Shown: positions 12,029-23,165 of the stretch, piece after piece
How the letters are laid out: each line of letters opens with the position of its first letter
Numbering within the stretch: the first letter of the stretch is position 1
Source of the DNA: Brienomyrus brachyistius
Lineage: Eukaryota; Chordata; Actinopteri; Osteoglossiformes; Mormyridae
Assembly: GCF_023856365.1 (NCBI RefSeq)
Contig: NC_064538.1
Coordinates: 6,006,494 to 6,070,493 of the forward strand
DNA length: 64,000 nt
Direction: 5' to 3'
The notes under the pieces: model-generated
Seen by the model: the letters and a program-made list of their open reading frames with translations, nothing else
What the model was told of the DNA's origin: nothing
The model's database searches: none
Made by a program: the position numbers and the translations under genes

Positions 12029-12125
12029 TACCTCTACGAGGGCATGAAAATCAGCGAGCTTGCTGTGGACTTCTCCGTGGTCTGGAATGGCAACTTCATC
12101 ATCGACAACCCAGAGAACATTCAAG
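12029..12125 (+). CDS. plxna2: plxna2 exon 6 of window: end of first IPT domain
   Basis: Encodes residues 231-262 plus one base. Reads [20 protein letters not shown] then [12 protein letters not shown], matching the plexin-A2 linker before PSI3. The acceptor is ttctgcag and the donor gtaggt. Confidence 0.94.
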
Positions 12126-12882
12126 GTAGGTGCGGGCTCGGGGTGGGGGGGGATCTCTGGCTGAGGGATGAGCCCTTTGCCCTGTGCTCCATACCATGTG
12201 CAGTTCAGCCTCCCCTGTGGTCCTGTGCTCCATACCATGTGCAGTTCAGCCTCCCCTGTGGTCCTGTGCTCCAGACCCTGTGCAGTTCAGCCTCCCCTGT
12301 GGCCCTGTGCTCCAGACCCTGTGCAGTTCAGCCTCCCCTGTGGCCCTGTGCTCCAGACCCTGTGCAGTTCAGCCTCCCCTGTGGCCCTGTGCTCCAGACC
12401 CTGTGCAGTTCAGCCTCCCCTGTGGCCCTGTGCTTTTTTTAGTTCTGATGCCTCCTGAAATAACAAGTAATTGTTTACTCTGCAGGAAATTTTAAGCTCT
12501 TATGTGTGTGTGTGTGTTTTTACTGAAAAAAGCCGCCAGACAGAATTAAAACATGCAGATACTGATGATATTAAAAAAAAAAAAAAAAAAACGGCATCAT
12601 GCCAGTTGGAAAACAAGGATCCCCGACAGTCCTGAGTCAGCAGCCTGGACACCAGGAAAATAAATAAATCCTGCCTGTAACAGTGGAGAAATAAGACTCC
12701 AAACCCACAGTGGGCCGGACTTATCGTGTCCTGTCAATCAATCAGAGTGAGTGGCTAACAGGAAGAGGCGGGGCTTAATCAGGGGTGCAATTACCAGGCC
12801 CTAATAACCATGCCCAGTTCCCCATTCCGAGTAATATTTGAGCATGCCGGATTGCATAACCAAGCTCTCTCCCCCCCAATAG
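12126..12882 (+). other. plxna2: Intron between exons 6 and 7
   Basis: 757 bp. A 41-bp minisatellite begins 60 bp after the donor (12186-12431). An A run lies at 12573-12590. The acceptor is ccccaatag. Confidence 0.85.
12186..12431 (+). repeat. 41-bp minisatellite, 6 copies
   Basis: Units start at 12186, 12227, 12268, 12309, 12350 and 12391. The first two carry CATACCATGTG where the last four carry CAGACCCTGTG, so two subtypes exist. Confidence 0.95.
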
Positions 12883-13079
12883 TTCACCTGTACAAATGCG
12901 CAGCACAGCGGGACAGCTGTGGAATGTGTCTGAAAGCGGAGCGCAAGTTTCAGTGCGGCTGGTGCAGCAGCGAGAGCCACTGCACCCTGAGGCACCACTG
13001 CCCCAGCCCCGCTTACGCCGGCCGCTGGCTCGACCTGTCCAGCCGCAACGTCAAGTGCACCAACCCGCGCATCACCGAG
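12883..13079 (+). CDS. plxna2: plxna2 exon 7 of window: third PSI domain
   Basis: Encodes residues 263-328. [19 protein letters not shown] and [18 protein letters not shown] are the PSI3 cysteine pattern; CTNPRITE leads into the second IPT domain. The KCAAQR start matches A2. The donor is gtcagt. Confidence 0.95.
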
Positions 13080-13183
13080 GTCAGTGCCTCCCCCCACCCG
13101 CCAGAAAGCAGGGTGTAGACGGCGGAGCAGATGGCAGCTTCTATACTATCACAGGGAGGCAGTGGGAGGGTCCTGGGTGGTGT

Positions 13184-13202
13184 GGGGGGGGGGGGGGGGG
13201 GG
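13184..13202 (+). repeat. G homopolymer, 19 bp
   Basis: Uninterrupted G run 105 bp after exon 7. Confidence 0.85.
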
Positions 13203-13295
13203 TATGGCCTGGCAAACGCCTGCGGTGCTGAAGCTGCGCAGGGGATCAGCACATGGGGAGAGGGCAGCTGCTGTTTGATTCTGCAGCCAAGCACA

Positions 13296-13341
13296 GGTGT
13301 GTGTGTGTGTGTGTGTGTGCGTGTGTGTGTGTGTGTGTGTG
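13296..13341 (+). repeat. (TG)n microsatellite
   Basis: Interrupted once by a GC step, then ATGC repeats. Confidence 0.9.
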
Positions 13342-13973
13342 CATGCATGCATGTGTGGATATGTCGCAGCCCATCGCAAGGGCTGGGATTCCGCTTGATG
13401 CCCCCCGCAGCCCCCCAGGAAGGAGGCCCGGCCATCTTCCACGGTAACAAGCGGAAAGGTCATGACCTCTCCCCAGGATCCCCACGGCAGTCTCACTAAC
13501 GCCGGACTGTTTCCTCCCCGGTCACATGCCACCCTTGTTTTTCCCAGTTGCCCCCTCCGTGAGTCCCCCTCATTCCACTCTGCAAATCTTTGTGCGGCCT
13601 TTTCGGGCTGGGAGTTGCGCGGAGACACTGTGTTTAATTATGTTTGGTGACGCACCAGTGCACTGTGGGTAAACGGCCCGCCTCTGGCAGCTGCACATTG
13701 ATTCTCCTGGCCGCTCGCATCCCGGTGCCCCTCCGTCAGCCTCTCTGCACACAGGGCAATTAAAAACTAAAGTTAATGAGTTCCTGTAATTGATTTGCAG
13801 TGTTAAACAGCGAGCCAATGCTACGTGCTAATAGCTCAGCGCTGCCTGTCATGGCCTCTCACGGTCTGTCTGCTCTTCAGAAAAGAGATTCATGATCTTT
13901 CTGCGAATAAGAGCTTCGTGTTTCATCTGGTCGTATTTGAAACACTCTACCTGCTTACATACAACCATCTGCT

Positions 13974-13977
<4 letters not shown>

Positions 13978-14044
<67 letters not shown>
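13978..14044 (+). repeat. (TG)n microsatellite
   Basis: About 33 uninterrupted TG units. Confidence 0.95.
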
Positions 14045-14045
<1 letters not shown>

Positions 14046-14537
14046 ATGTGCTGAACGTGTGTGAAGGGCAAAATTGTGGCAGTGGTGTTAGGGAGAGGAA
14101 CATACCAAGAGACTGGAATTGTGGGGGGTGGGGGAGAGTAGAGAAGTAGGCTATTAAAGGTATATAAAAGAAGGGAAGGGGTGTAGAGACAGAGACGAAG
14201 CACCCCCCTCCCCTGCCGTAGGCTAACTGCTCGGCCCTGCCTGACTGAGCCCCGTTTGGAGAGGCCCAGGTGCGCGGTCCGTGGGCGGCGCCGGAGGGCC
14301 CTGCAGGAGACAGCTTGCCCGTCTGTCTCGGCCTGACCGTCGGCCAGCGGGCCCTGCTGGGGGCTAATAGATGGGGGCACTAGGGGTCCGAATCCTGCCC
14401 TCCCTGGAGTGTTCCCCACCCTTAACTTCTTAGGGCCTGGTGGCCATAGCAACAGTGAAGAATAACCTCAGAGCTGAAGTGCATCTCTAGTTGAGGGAAA
14501 CTAAACAAAGCATTCTCGTCATTTTGGTCACAGATGT

Positions 14538-14703
14538 ACAGGCCTCGCTGGAAGCTGATTGGCTCCCAGAGCACCCCCCCCGTCCCCCCGTCCCCCATCA
14601 CTCCTGATTCTAATCATATCATTGGCTCAAGATAACGCTGACCCCTCTATATGAATTATGGCCCCTCTTATGCCCTCCCCTCCTTAAAAAAAATCCCCCC
14701 CCC
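14538..14703 (+). repeat. CCAAT-pair interspersed repeat, copy 4
   Basis: GCTGGAAGCTGATTGGCTCC, CATATCATTGGCTCAAG and ATATGAATTATGGCCCCTC. The C-rich middle is expanded. Confidence 0.8.
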
Positions 14704-15099
14704 GTGTTAAGAGTTACTGCTGTCATCAGGCTTAGCTAGTAGATATTGTCTGTGGCATCAGGCTTCCTGTAAACTCTCACCCGTAAATGTGTCGAGTCGT
14801 CTGCCTGTAAATCTGGTTTGAATATTTCTAATTATCCTAATTGCCTTAAGTGGAAAAGCACCGGCTGTTTTTCTTGCTTTAACATTAAAAATAATTTTTT
14901 TAAAAGGGAATTATCTTCTATTATGAGTCACAGTCGATTTCTGTGTTTTTTTTTGTCATGTAAATGCGTTTATGCTGAATAATTCATCAGTTATCATCCG
15001 GTCACCGTAATCCTCTTTTGTGTACATGCCGTTACTGCAATGGTGCATGTTTACAAAGCTTCGTACACCATGAATATTTAATTCTCCTATTTAGCAGAG

Positions 15100-15390
15100 T
15101 TTAAGTCCCGCAAAAGGTGCGTTATCCGGCGGTTCAGCTGTTCGAGATGAGCCAGAAGGTGCGGGTGCGAGCCGGATCCACGAGCAGGACACGCGGGGGC
15201 CGTCTGCTCCCGGTGCGCGGCAATGAGGACCCTGCGGCGGCGGTGGCCGCGCAACTCCTGGCGGTTGCCATAGTGATGAAAGCATCAGCGAGATGTGGGG
15301 GCTGGTCCCTGCGGGTCCGACATGAGATGCGGGGACGAGCCAGATGTTGCTCCGTCTCACTGTCTGGCGGCCTGTGGTTGGATTATGGGT
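15100..15390. promoter_or_regulatory. CpG-rich intronic block
   Basis: Dense CpG (more than 20 in the first 170 bp) after an AT-rich block, inside the intron between exons 7 and 8. Could be an intragenic CpG island or alternative promoter; no open frame of note. Confidence 0.3.
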
Positions 15391-17026
15391 AATCAGATTA
15401 GCGCCTGGCGTAGCGTGTATGTATACGTGGGTGTTCCGGGGGGGGGCTTTTGCTGGATCACACCGGCATGCAGCCTGAGAAAGGGCGTGGCCTGGTGGAA
15501 AGTTCTGGAAGCGTGCTGCCCGGGCACAGCTGTGGTCTTTTGGGGGAGGGGAGTGCGAGGCCTGCTTTTTTGCTGTTGTCACACACTCCCCCACTGCCAG
15601 GACACACACCCCCACGCACTGGCCCAAATTTTGCCAAACCAGACCTCACCCAGCCATTTTCTTTGCCCCTCGACTCTGCCCACCAAGTTTCCCCCCCATA
15701 CCTCCATGCAGTAAAGGGCGGGCGGGGGGACACCATCGAAAAAGGCGATGAATAAAACATGGTGTTCCTGGATGAAAGGGGCCCCCGCAGCCTGAAATGG
15801 CAGCCACGTCTAAGGCCTGTTTACACCTCTCCCTTCAAAGGGGTGCCGCCCTCTTAAACCCCCCCCCCCCCCTTTGCTTTTCTTTGCCAAAAAAGGAGAC
15901 TGAAACTCTTTTCTCGTCGGTCTCCTGTTCCTCAGTGAGGTGGTATGATGTCAAATGGCAGGTACCTGTGACAATCTGCCTGAAAAGAGTGGCGCTGCAG
16001 TGGCTAATTGATTCACTGGGATCTGATCTCACTGAGGTCGGATCGCGCTGGGATCAAACCGAACTGGGGTTGGATCTCGTTGGCCTGACCTGAGTGCGGA
16101 CCCTGACACACACGAACTTGTGAAAAAGTTTAAGGTGTCTAGCCAACTCAGGATTCAGGCATGGCAGCTACCATTGGGGTTACAGATCGCTAGTGGATCA
16201 CCAATGGATCGCCAATAGATCACCACTGGATCCCTGCAGCCTTCCTACCATTACATAATGTGCAAAATGCTGGCATTTTGCAAGCTGTTGGTCTTGGCTT
16301 ATGCCCCCCCCCCTCCCCAAATCCCACCCCCATCTTGGCCCCACTGCTTCGTGATGGTGTTCACAACACACGGATTATCTGACATTTGCGGGGGGGCTTC
16401 CTCCTTCCGAGGTTTCCTCCGGATTAGCATGGATCCGAGCCCTCTGTGTGTATCCATGCAGGTCATCCCCCTCAACCCCCCCCGTGTCCTGGAAGCTTGG
16501 CGGCCATCTGAATGGGACCCCGTTTTCCGGATGTTACCCCCGGTTGACACCATGAAATACTGAGCTGCTTAAAAGGATTACACCCCTGGCTTTCAACGCT
16601 GGGGGATGGGGGGGGCATGCATGTGTGGGGTAAAGCATGTGCAAGCAGGCAAATGAACAGCGGCTCCCTGTGGGCCTTGCTGTGACATCACTGACAGGGC
16701 CAGGTGAGCTGCTCATATACGGCCAGTATGCGTCCAACAGGGGCATGTGCAGAAACTCAGGCCGCATGCCTCTGTGAACGGTCAGTCAGCCAGGTCAGGG
16801 GGAAGATACTGATGAAGAGAGGCTATGGCATGTTAATCGTCTGCTGATAAATAGTGAAAACCCCTATTGGGTGGGGGGGTTAGGAGAATTTATATGTGGG
16901 ATCAGAGAATGGTTTGGCCAGGGGTCCTTTGGTCATTGGTTGTCTGCTCACCATTTTGCCACCCATGTCACCTTCCTGGGGTCTAAGGTTTCCCCCATTA
17001 TCACCATGTATATTTATATTTAGCTG

Positions 17027-17049
17027 CCCCCCCCCCCCCCCCCCCCCCC
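17027..17049 (+). repeat. C homopolymer, 23 bp
   Basis: Longest C run in the window. Confidence 0.9.
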
Positions 17050-17273
17050 ACCATGCCCCTGACTTTGTGTCTCCAGACTCTGCTGAGCATTTCACACATT
17101 CGGGCTTGTGGCGGCCATAATATCCCATAATGCATTGCCAGGGAGCGGCACTAGGCAGCCGAGCAGCTGAAAACTCCATCCTCGGTCGACCCCCCCCGAT
17201 TAGCTCCTCCATGGCCATGCATCCGCACTTCTGATGTGTCATTTCTTATTCCGGCTTTCTCCGAATATTCACG

Positions 17274-17323
17274 CTCGGCTCGGCTCGGCTCGGCTCGGCT
17301 CGGCTCGGCTCGGCTCGGCTCGG
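17274..17323 (+). repeat. (CTCGG)10 pentanucleotide repeat
   Basis: Ten perfect units, each carrying a CpG, about 375 bp before exon 8. Confidence 0.95.
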
Positions 17324-17697
17324 CGGGCTGGAGGTCGGCCAGGTCCCGGACGCGGCCGGCTTTTACAGCCCAGGAGGTGCGGTGCCATGCGGGCCGGGCC
17401 CCTGCTAGGCGGCCATATTGTATTTTATTGCAAGGTGGGCAGTTGTAAGCGTCATTACGGCCCCTTGGTAGATTTACCATCGATGGCAACTGCAAGCAGA
17501 TTTGAAGGAGGCTCCTCTCCAGATAACAGGGACACATTTTTCCGCCCAGGGCTGTACAGATGTGCATTTATGACCTATTGACTTCACACACATTGCAGTC
17601 CCTCTCTGCTCCGGGTAGCAGGTGGGAGTTGGGTCATGTTTTCGGTTAATGTGAGCTCACAGAGTAATGCACCCTCCACCCTTATTTTTTTTTTCAG

Positions 17698-17849
17698 GTA
17701 ACCCCAATCGCAGGACCCCCCGCCGGGGGCACACGCGTCACCATCCATGGCACCAACCTGGGCCTGGCGTTCCCTGAGCTTTTGGGGAACGTGGAGGTGG
17801 CAGGGGTCCAGTGCACCCCCCTGGAAGAAGGCTACATCATCGCAGAGCA
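17698..17849 (+). CDS. plxna2: plxna2 exon 8 of window: second IPT domain
   Basis: Encodes residues 329-378 plus two bases. [18 protein letters not shown] is the IPT start motif; [20 protein letters not shown] follows. The tract before the acceptor is T-rich (ttttttttttcag) and the donor is gtacgt. Confidence 0.94.
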
Positions 17850-20317
17850 GTACGTCCCTTTTGATGGGGGAAAATGCATGCGTTCCTGTTTATAATGCGG
17901 ACGCCTAGGGGCAGGGGGGCCCAAAAATGTCAAATTTAAATGCAAAATATATACAGATATGGGAGACATAGAGGTCACATTTTAGCTCAGTTCCTGAGGG
18001 CTGGGGGTTCGAATCCTGCCTCCGCTCTGTGCTTCCTCACTGTCTCCCCGTGTTGTGTGCGTTTGGTCCTGCAGACCAATCAGAAAGGCTTAATTGGCAT
18101 GAGTGTGTGCCCCGTGGCGGCCTGGCATTTCTGCTTCCAGGCAGAAACCCGGCTCCACATCCAGTTGCTCTCTCTTCGCTGGGCTGGGTGGCGTTTATGA
18201 CACACGTTGCATGTGCGCCTGCGTGCCTCTGTGTGCATCTGTGGGTCTGCATGTGTCTTCGTAGATGCGCTTGTGAGCGGCGGCAGAGTCTCCTCCCAGA
18301 TCCCATCTGCTCATTCGGCCCCTTTGGAAACCAGGCCAGATGTGCAAGGCGGGCCACACTGCCACCCCCCCCCCCCCACATGGCATGGTGCATGGCACTG
18401 AGGGACACTTCATTCCTGCGAGCATGCAGCTTTCCCAGCCCTCCTCCAGCTGTCATATTCGCTCCCCTTTGTCTTCCCCCAGCACTTCCGTCGCATTTAA
18501 TGCGGTGTGGGGTTTAAGATGTGCATCCCCTGCACGGCAGCAGGGGGGTTGACAGCTGCCCCGTGGCACTGCCTTAATGAGCGGCCTGTGGCCTGCGGAC
18601 CTCATGAGGAGATGAAATATCCGGCACGGGGAGACGCCGGCCACCCCTCCCCCCATGTCGCCCCTCGCAGTCGTTGCTGCAGTGGCACCCGTCTGCCCGC
18701 TGTGCGCCTTGACAGAAAGGGGGAGGGGCCCTTTAGACATTCTTCCTGTCGCTGTGTGACCCCCGCTGTTTGTTACCTGTCTGGCCCCAGACAGATGCAC
18801 TGCGGTGATTTTCAAGCCGACATCAAGGTATGAGCGTGTGAGGCCGCATTTCAGCCCCCCCTTATTCCAGAGCCCCTGCCTCCACTCGCCACTCCCCGTC
18901 AACCCCAAAGATGAATATCTAATGAATATCTATTTATATATAAACTGCCACGGACTTTTCCTGAGCCGGTATTCTGATGTGGGACGGCGTGCTTGCGGGG
19001 TCCCATATATTCGTCTTCCGGGCCTGGTTCCGCTCAAACAGACCCCTGACCCAGTCCGGAGGTCTCCCTCCCCCTGATACTGCACTAAACCGCTTTCCTC
19101 GCTTCCGTAATTGAAAGCAGAGCTTTCTTAACATGCATGCCTTTCATATTCATTAAACACGATCGCCTCTTTCCAGAATAGTCAATTTGATGTTTAAATA
19201 GTATATATAAATTTTAAATATATATTGAATCTCAAATTTAAAAATTCAGATTGACCCTTTGACATTAACATGCAGCTGTATTAATTATATACCCTTTTTT
19301 AAAACTACGTGCATTTTTAAGAGCAAACCTAAAATAAGACTTGATGGATTTAGTTTTTGTTCTGAATCCTTCTAAATGGCTGCCAGTCATTCTCCCTGGT
19401 TAATGTCTGCGGTGTCACGAGGGCCGCATCAGGGGAAGCGTGAAGGTGTCCCGCCCTGTGCCCCCCCCCCCCCCCCCCATGTCACGGGTGGTGTGGCAGT
19501 GTATCTGGCCCAGGTGAGGCAGGCCGTAATTGAAATGCGAAGCGCTGGAGGCTACAGGGAGGATCCGTTAACCCTGCGCCGTTCTGACAGCCGCTTAATC
19601 CGATTGGGACGCCGACGGACTGAATTCATTTACGCTGCGATGTAGAAAGTGTCAGAGGGAAATTACAAAAGTGGCTCCAGGGTCCCACAAATGCGCCTCC
19701 CCCTCCCAAAAAAAAAAAAATTAAGGAGAAGGATCTTTGTGGATTTTCGGTGTCACCCCCATTGTAATATGGCTGACCCACCGTAAGCGGCTCAGCATTG
19801 AGCTCAGCGTCCGGCTGTGACTCTCTGAGGAGAGAGAGAGCCGAAGACCCTCCAGACTGCAGCCACGCTGGGTTACTGTATTGGAGACATCAGCGGATGT
19901 CCTGCAGGAGACTTGCAGGGGTGGGGGATCGGAGAGAATATCGGTAAAGAAATCTGTTATGTTTGGGTCAAAAGTCCAGGGTACTTGATATGTGGTTTAC
20001 GTACCCCGATATGAGATCAGGAAAAGCCCACTGTATCAGCGCAGCAATGCCAGTGAGGACCCCCCCATGACCGGAGATGGTACGAGATCAGCAGATTGGC
20101 GATTCTAAGCCTTAGCCCTCAAGAAACTCACCCCCCCTCCCCCACGACCAGTTGGTCTTCCTCTTTGTTTCTCTCCAAGTCGATCGAAGTCGGCTGATTT
20201 TATTACGCCGCCTGATCCATCCACCTGGAATCGTGGCACAGAGGTCCATAGGAGGTGACAGTGAGGTATTTGGGTCGATGCCCACGGTTAACACGCCATC
20301 CTCCTTCCGTGTGTTAG
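17850..20317 (+). other. plxna2: Intron between exons 8 and 9
   Basis: 2.5 kb. A fragment of the teleost composite repeat lies near 17985-18065, a C run at 18364-18377, an AT-rich block at 18910-19330 and an 18-C run at 19461-19478. Nothing coding was recognised. Confidence 0.8.
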
Positions 20318-20435
20318 GATCGTGTGTGAGATGGATGCCGCCACCTCCGACATGAGGCCCGGTCCCGTGCAGCTCTGCGTCGGGGAGTGTAAGCCGGAGC
20401 TGCGGACCCGCTCCTCCCAGTTATACTCTTTTGTG
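20318..20435 (+). CDS. plxna2: plxna2 exon 9 of window: end of second IPT domain
   Basis: Encodes residues 379-418. IVCEMDAATSDMRPGPVQLC and VGECKPELRTRSSQLYSFV match the plexin-A2 strand pair before the third IPT. The acceptor is gtgttag and the donor gtaaga. Confidence 0.94.
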
Positions 20436-21139
20436 GTAAGACCTCCGCCCCGTCCAGCTCATCCCCATGGTGACCGCTGGCCTTTCCACACAGGGATCCC
20501 CTTTTATTAAGCTCCAGGCGACAAGGTCACCTTCTTGAGTTTACAGGTGGCTTGCAGGGCCGCGATCCGGTTCGGGGAATACCTAAATATATTCGGTTCT
20601 TACACATACGTTTTTTATTGTGTTTCTTGTGATTCGTCCCAGCAGATAAAAGGCGTTTTTTTTTTTCTGTTTCTGCCGATGTGTTAAAAGCTGGCTGAGA
20701 TGAAAAGATACGTACGCAGTACGCGACGAGCTTCTGGATGAAAAGACTCATACAGTTACCCCCACCCCCCTCCCTCCCAAGGGAGCGGACCCCCTCCTCG
20801 AACAGGGTGCGGGGGCTTGTTAGACATCCCCTCGCTCGCACTTACACACTTGCTCATGTGATGTTTCCACATGAAATGCACGACCCTCGCAGGAAGGCAA
20901 TCCGCCAGGGACCGCTAGTTTATAGAGCTATTTATAGCATAGTGGAGATTGTCCCCCCCCATCCCGTGCAGCGATCTCCAGATGGGAGTGAGTCGCGTGC
21001 CCCCCCATGTGAATCAGCCAGTGGTTTCACACCTGAATGTTGACCCGTTTTCTTTCAATGAGACCCGAAAGCATCATTACGTTCTCCAGGCAAGTGACCA
21101 TGCTGGAACACTCACGCTGTTTTTCTCCGCCCCCCCCAG
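20436..21139 (+). other. plxna2: Intron between exons 9 and 10
   Basis: 704 bp. No repeat family recognised. The acceptor tract is a C run (cccccccag). Confidence 0.85.
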
Positions 21140-21276
21140 ATGCCATCTGTGGTGGGTCTGTCCCCCAGCCGAGGCCCTGAGTCGGGTGGCACTAAGGTCA
21201 CCATCCTGGGGGAGAACTTGGGAGCCGGGAGCAGCGTGTCTGTGCTGTTTGGAAACCAGACATGTGAATTCTACGG
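21140..21276 (+). CDS. plxna2: plxna2 exon 10 of window: third IPT domain
   Basis: Encodes residues 419-463 plus two bases. [20 protein letters not shown] is the IPT opening; [15 protein letters not shown] follows, with NQT a possible glycosylation site. The donor is gtgaga. Confidence 0.95.
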
Positions 21277-21642
21277 GTGAGAGAGAGGCCTGTTCTCTGC
21301 CGCCAACACCCCCCCCCCCCCCAACCAGCAAGCACCAGTGCAGTCCCTGCGACAACTCCCCACACATCAATGTCAAAATTGCAATTTCTAAACCTGGGCC
21401 AGAACAGTAGTGAGGTTAGGGCATAACCACGGAGACCATGCAGGACCGGTACAGTTGGCCCTCGTTTATCGCGGTTAATCAGTTCCAGACTCTACCGCGA
21501 TAAGTGAATTTCCGCGAAGTAGGATTCTCTATTTATAAATTGAATATTTTCACAGTTACAGCATAGAAAACCTGTTTACGACCTTCTAAATACGGTTTTT
21601 AACATTATTACACATGAAATATCACCCTTTAGTCACCATTAC

Positions 21643-21942
21643 TGTTATGATTGCTGGACACGGAAGCAGGAACGGGGAGACGAGGAATCAGGATCGAAGG
21701 GTTTATTTGGAATCAGTCCAAATGCAGGACACAGGACCATGTAACATCAAAACGTCTTTGACAGACCTGGGGTTACAGACACTGATGTGGACTTAAATAC
21801 ACCGGACGAATCGGACTGACAGAAAACAGTTGATCACAATCGGGATTGCACACATGGTTAATAAGGGGGCGTGGTTAATAAGGGGGCGTGGTTAATAAGG
21901 GGGCGTGGCTCACAAGAGGATCATACAGGCAGGTCATGACAA
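21643..21942. repeat. Nested repeat inside the pogo-like element
   Basis: Begins TGTTATGATTGCTGGACACG and ends CAGGTCATGACA, with possible short inverted ends (TGTTATGA against TGTCATGA). Contains a 17-bp unit repeated three times. Confidence 0.45.
21854..21904 (+). repeat. 17-bp tandem repeat, 3 copies
   Basis: GTGGTTAATAAGGGGGC three times in a row, the first with one change. Confidence 0.9.
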
Positions 21943-22997
21943 CTACACTCCTATTACCCAATATATTAGACAAAATAAGACATATTAGACGTTACAAATA
22001 TCATATTATTATTGATGTACATTTAATTATGAAGAGCGAAGATGCTTCAGATGCGTAGTGATGTATCATTTTCACTGTTTCGATCAGCTTTTTAATGAAT
22101 ATACAAAAAACCACGATAGAGTGTATAAGTCGAAGTGCCAAGTGGCGAGCGACGACTGTATAGGGCACGGAGAAAACAATATTAAAACTGGGAAGGGAAG
22201 TTGGAGGTTAGCTGTTACCGTGGCGGAAAGCTGCCAGTGGGGGGCCGGAGCAGCAGGTATGGGGAGGTGATTTGTAACGTTGTTAACATGCACGGCCTGC
22301 GTAAAAGTGAAACAAACATTCCCTGCGAGGACGGTAAGGTTTAATTCATTCTGGCCCGGGCACAGTAACGGCCTTGAATGTGAATGAAGGCTCTCTGTCG
22401 CCTCCCCTTGGCAGTCACTGCACTCTGCAGCCCTGCGGGAAGCGTAGGGCCGCTGAAGGTGAAGGCCATGGGACGGCCCTGCTCCTATCTCCGAGGATTC
22501 TCGTTCTGCCACCCCTTCTTACCCATGATTCCCGCCTGTCAGAAAGTTGTGTGTAAATCCTAATCGGGTTTTGACAAGCCGCCGCATCACACTGCTCTAA
22601 TAAAAGTCTCCCAACGACCTTGCTGCCGTCCGGGGCATAGCCAGTGCTCCAGAAAGCCAATTTCACCCGTTTTTATTTTACCTCTATCTCTCCCTGTCCC
22701 CCCCCCCCCACCCCCTCCTTCAGATCTATTTAAAGATGAGCGGCAGCAGTTCTCATTGTAATGCTGTAAGGTTGATGAGTCGAGGCAGTTTTAATGAGAT
22801 ATTGGCTAATTACTGCCTTCTATTTCCAATGGGTTTCTGAAGAGTGGGGGTGAGGAGGGCAGGTCCACTTACTATGGGGGTGGGGGGTAATGGGGCCTTC
22901 GGGGGGGGTAATGTAACAGCCAGGTGACGCCAGGAGCAGAGGTGGCGGAAAAACAGGGTCTGATGATCCTCCTGCCTCCCACCCCACTCTCCCCCAG

Positions 22998-23165
22998 GCG
23001 CACCATGACGGAGATCGTGTGCTACTCCGCCCCCTCGCTGACAGGCGTGGGCCCCGTGCAGATCAGCGTGAGCGTGGACCGCGCCCACATCAGGGAGAGC
23101 CTGATGTTTGAGTACATCGAGGACCCCACCGTGCAGCGCGTCGAGCCTGAGTGGAGCATCGCCAG
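22998..23165 (+). CDS. plxna2: plxna2 exon 11 of window: end of third IPT domain
   Basis: Encodes residues 464-519 plus two bases. [19 protein letters not shown], then [20 protein letters not shown], then [11 protein letters not shown], the linker into the fourth IPT. The acceptor is cccccag. The donor gtagct is weaker than most here. Confidence 0.95.

Larger units (their letters stand above)
13080..17697 (+). other. plxna2: Intron between exons 7 and 8
   Basis: 4.6 kb. Contains a 19-G run (13184-13202), two (TG)n tracts (13296-13341 and 13978-14044), a CCAAT-pair repeat (14538-14703), an AT-rich then CpG-rich pair of blocks (14770-15400), a 23-C run (17027-17049) and a (CTCGG)10 tract (17274-17323). 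No exon-like sequence between. Confidence 0.85.
21452..22158. mobile_element. Pogo/Tigger-like non-autonomous DNA transposon with nested insert
   Basis: Starts CAGTTGGCCCTCGTTTATCG and ends GCGAGCGACGACTG. Inverted ends agree at 10 of 13 positions, and the element is flanked by TA on both sides (21450-21451 and 22159-22160), the duplication expected for this superfamily. GCGGTTAATC and CCGCGATAAGTGAATTTCCG are usual internal text. No transposase frame. About 300 bp at 21643-21942 looks inserted. Confidence 0.7.
21277..22997 (+). other. plxna2: Intron between exons 10 and 11
   Basis: 1.7 kb. Largely occupied by a pogo/Tigger-like element (21452-22158) with a nested insertion. A C run lies at 22698-22709 and an AT-rich candidate regulatory block at 22720-22830. 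Confidence 0.85.

Noticed and set aside
12044..12495. Three overlapping repeat-protein-like frames ([10 protein letters not shown] text)
   Set aside because: They arise from the 41-bp minisatellite, which is open in all three phases because six units nearly equal a multiple of three. Exon 6 ends before it.
17236..17448. Arg/Ala/Gly repeat proteins around 17240-17450
   Set aside because: Produced by the (CTCGG)10 repeat, whose reading gives SARLGSARLGS in two phases.
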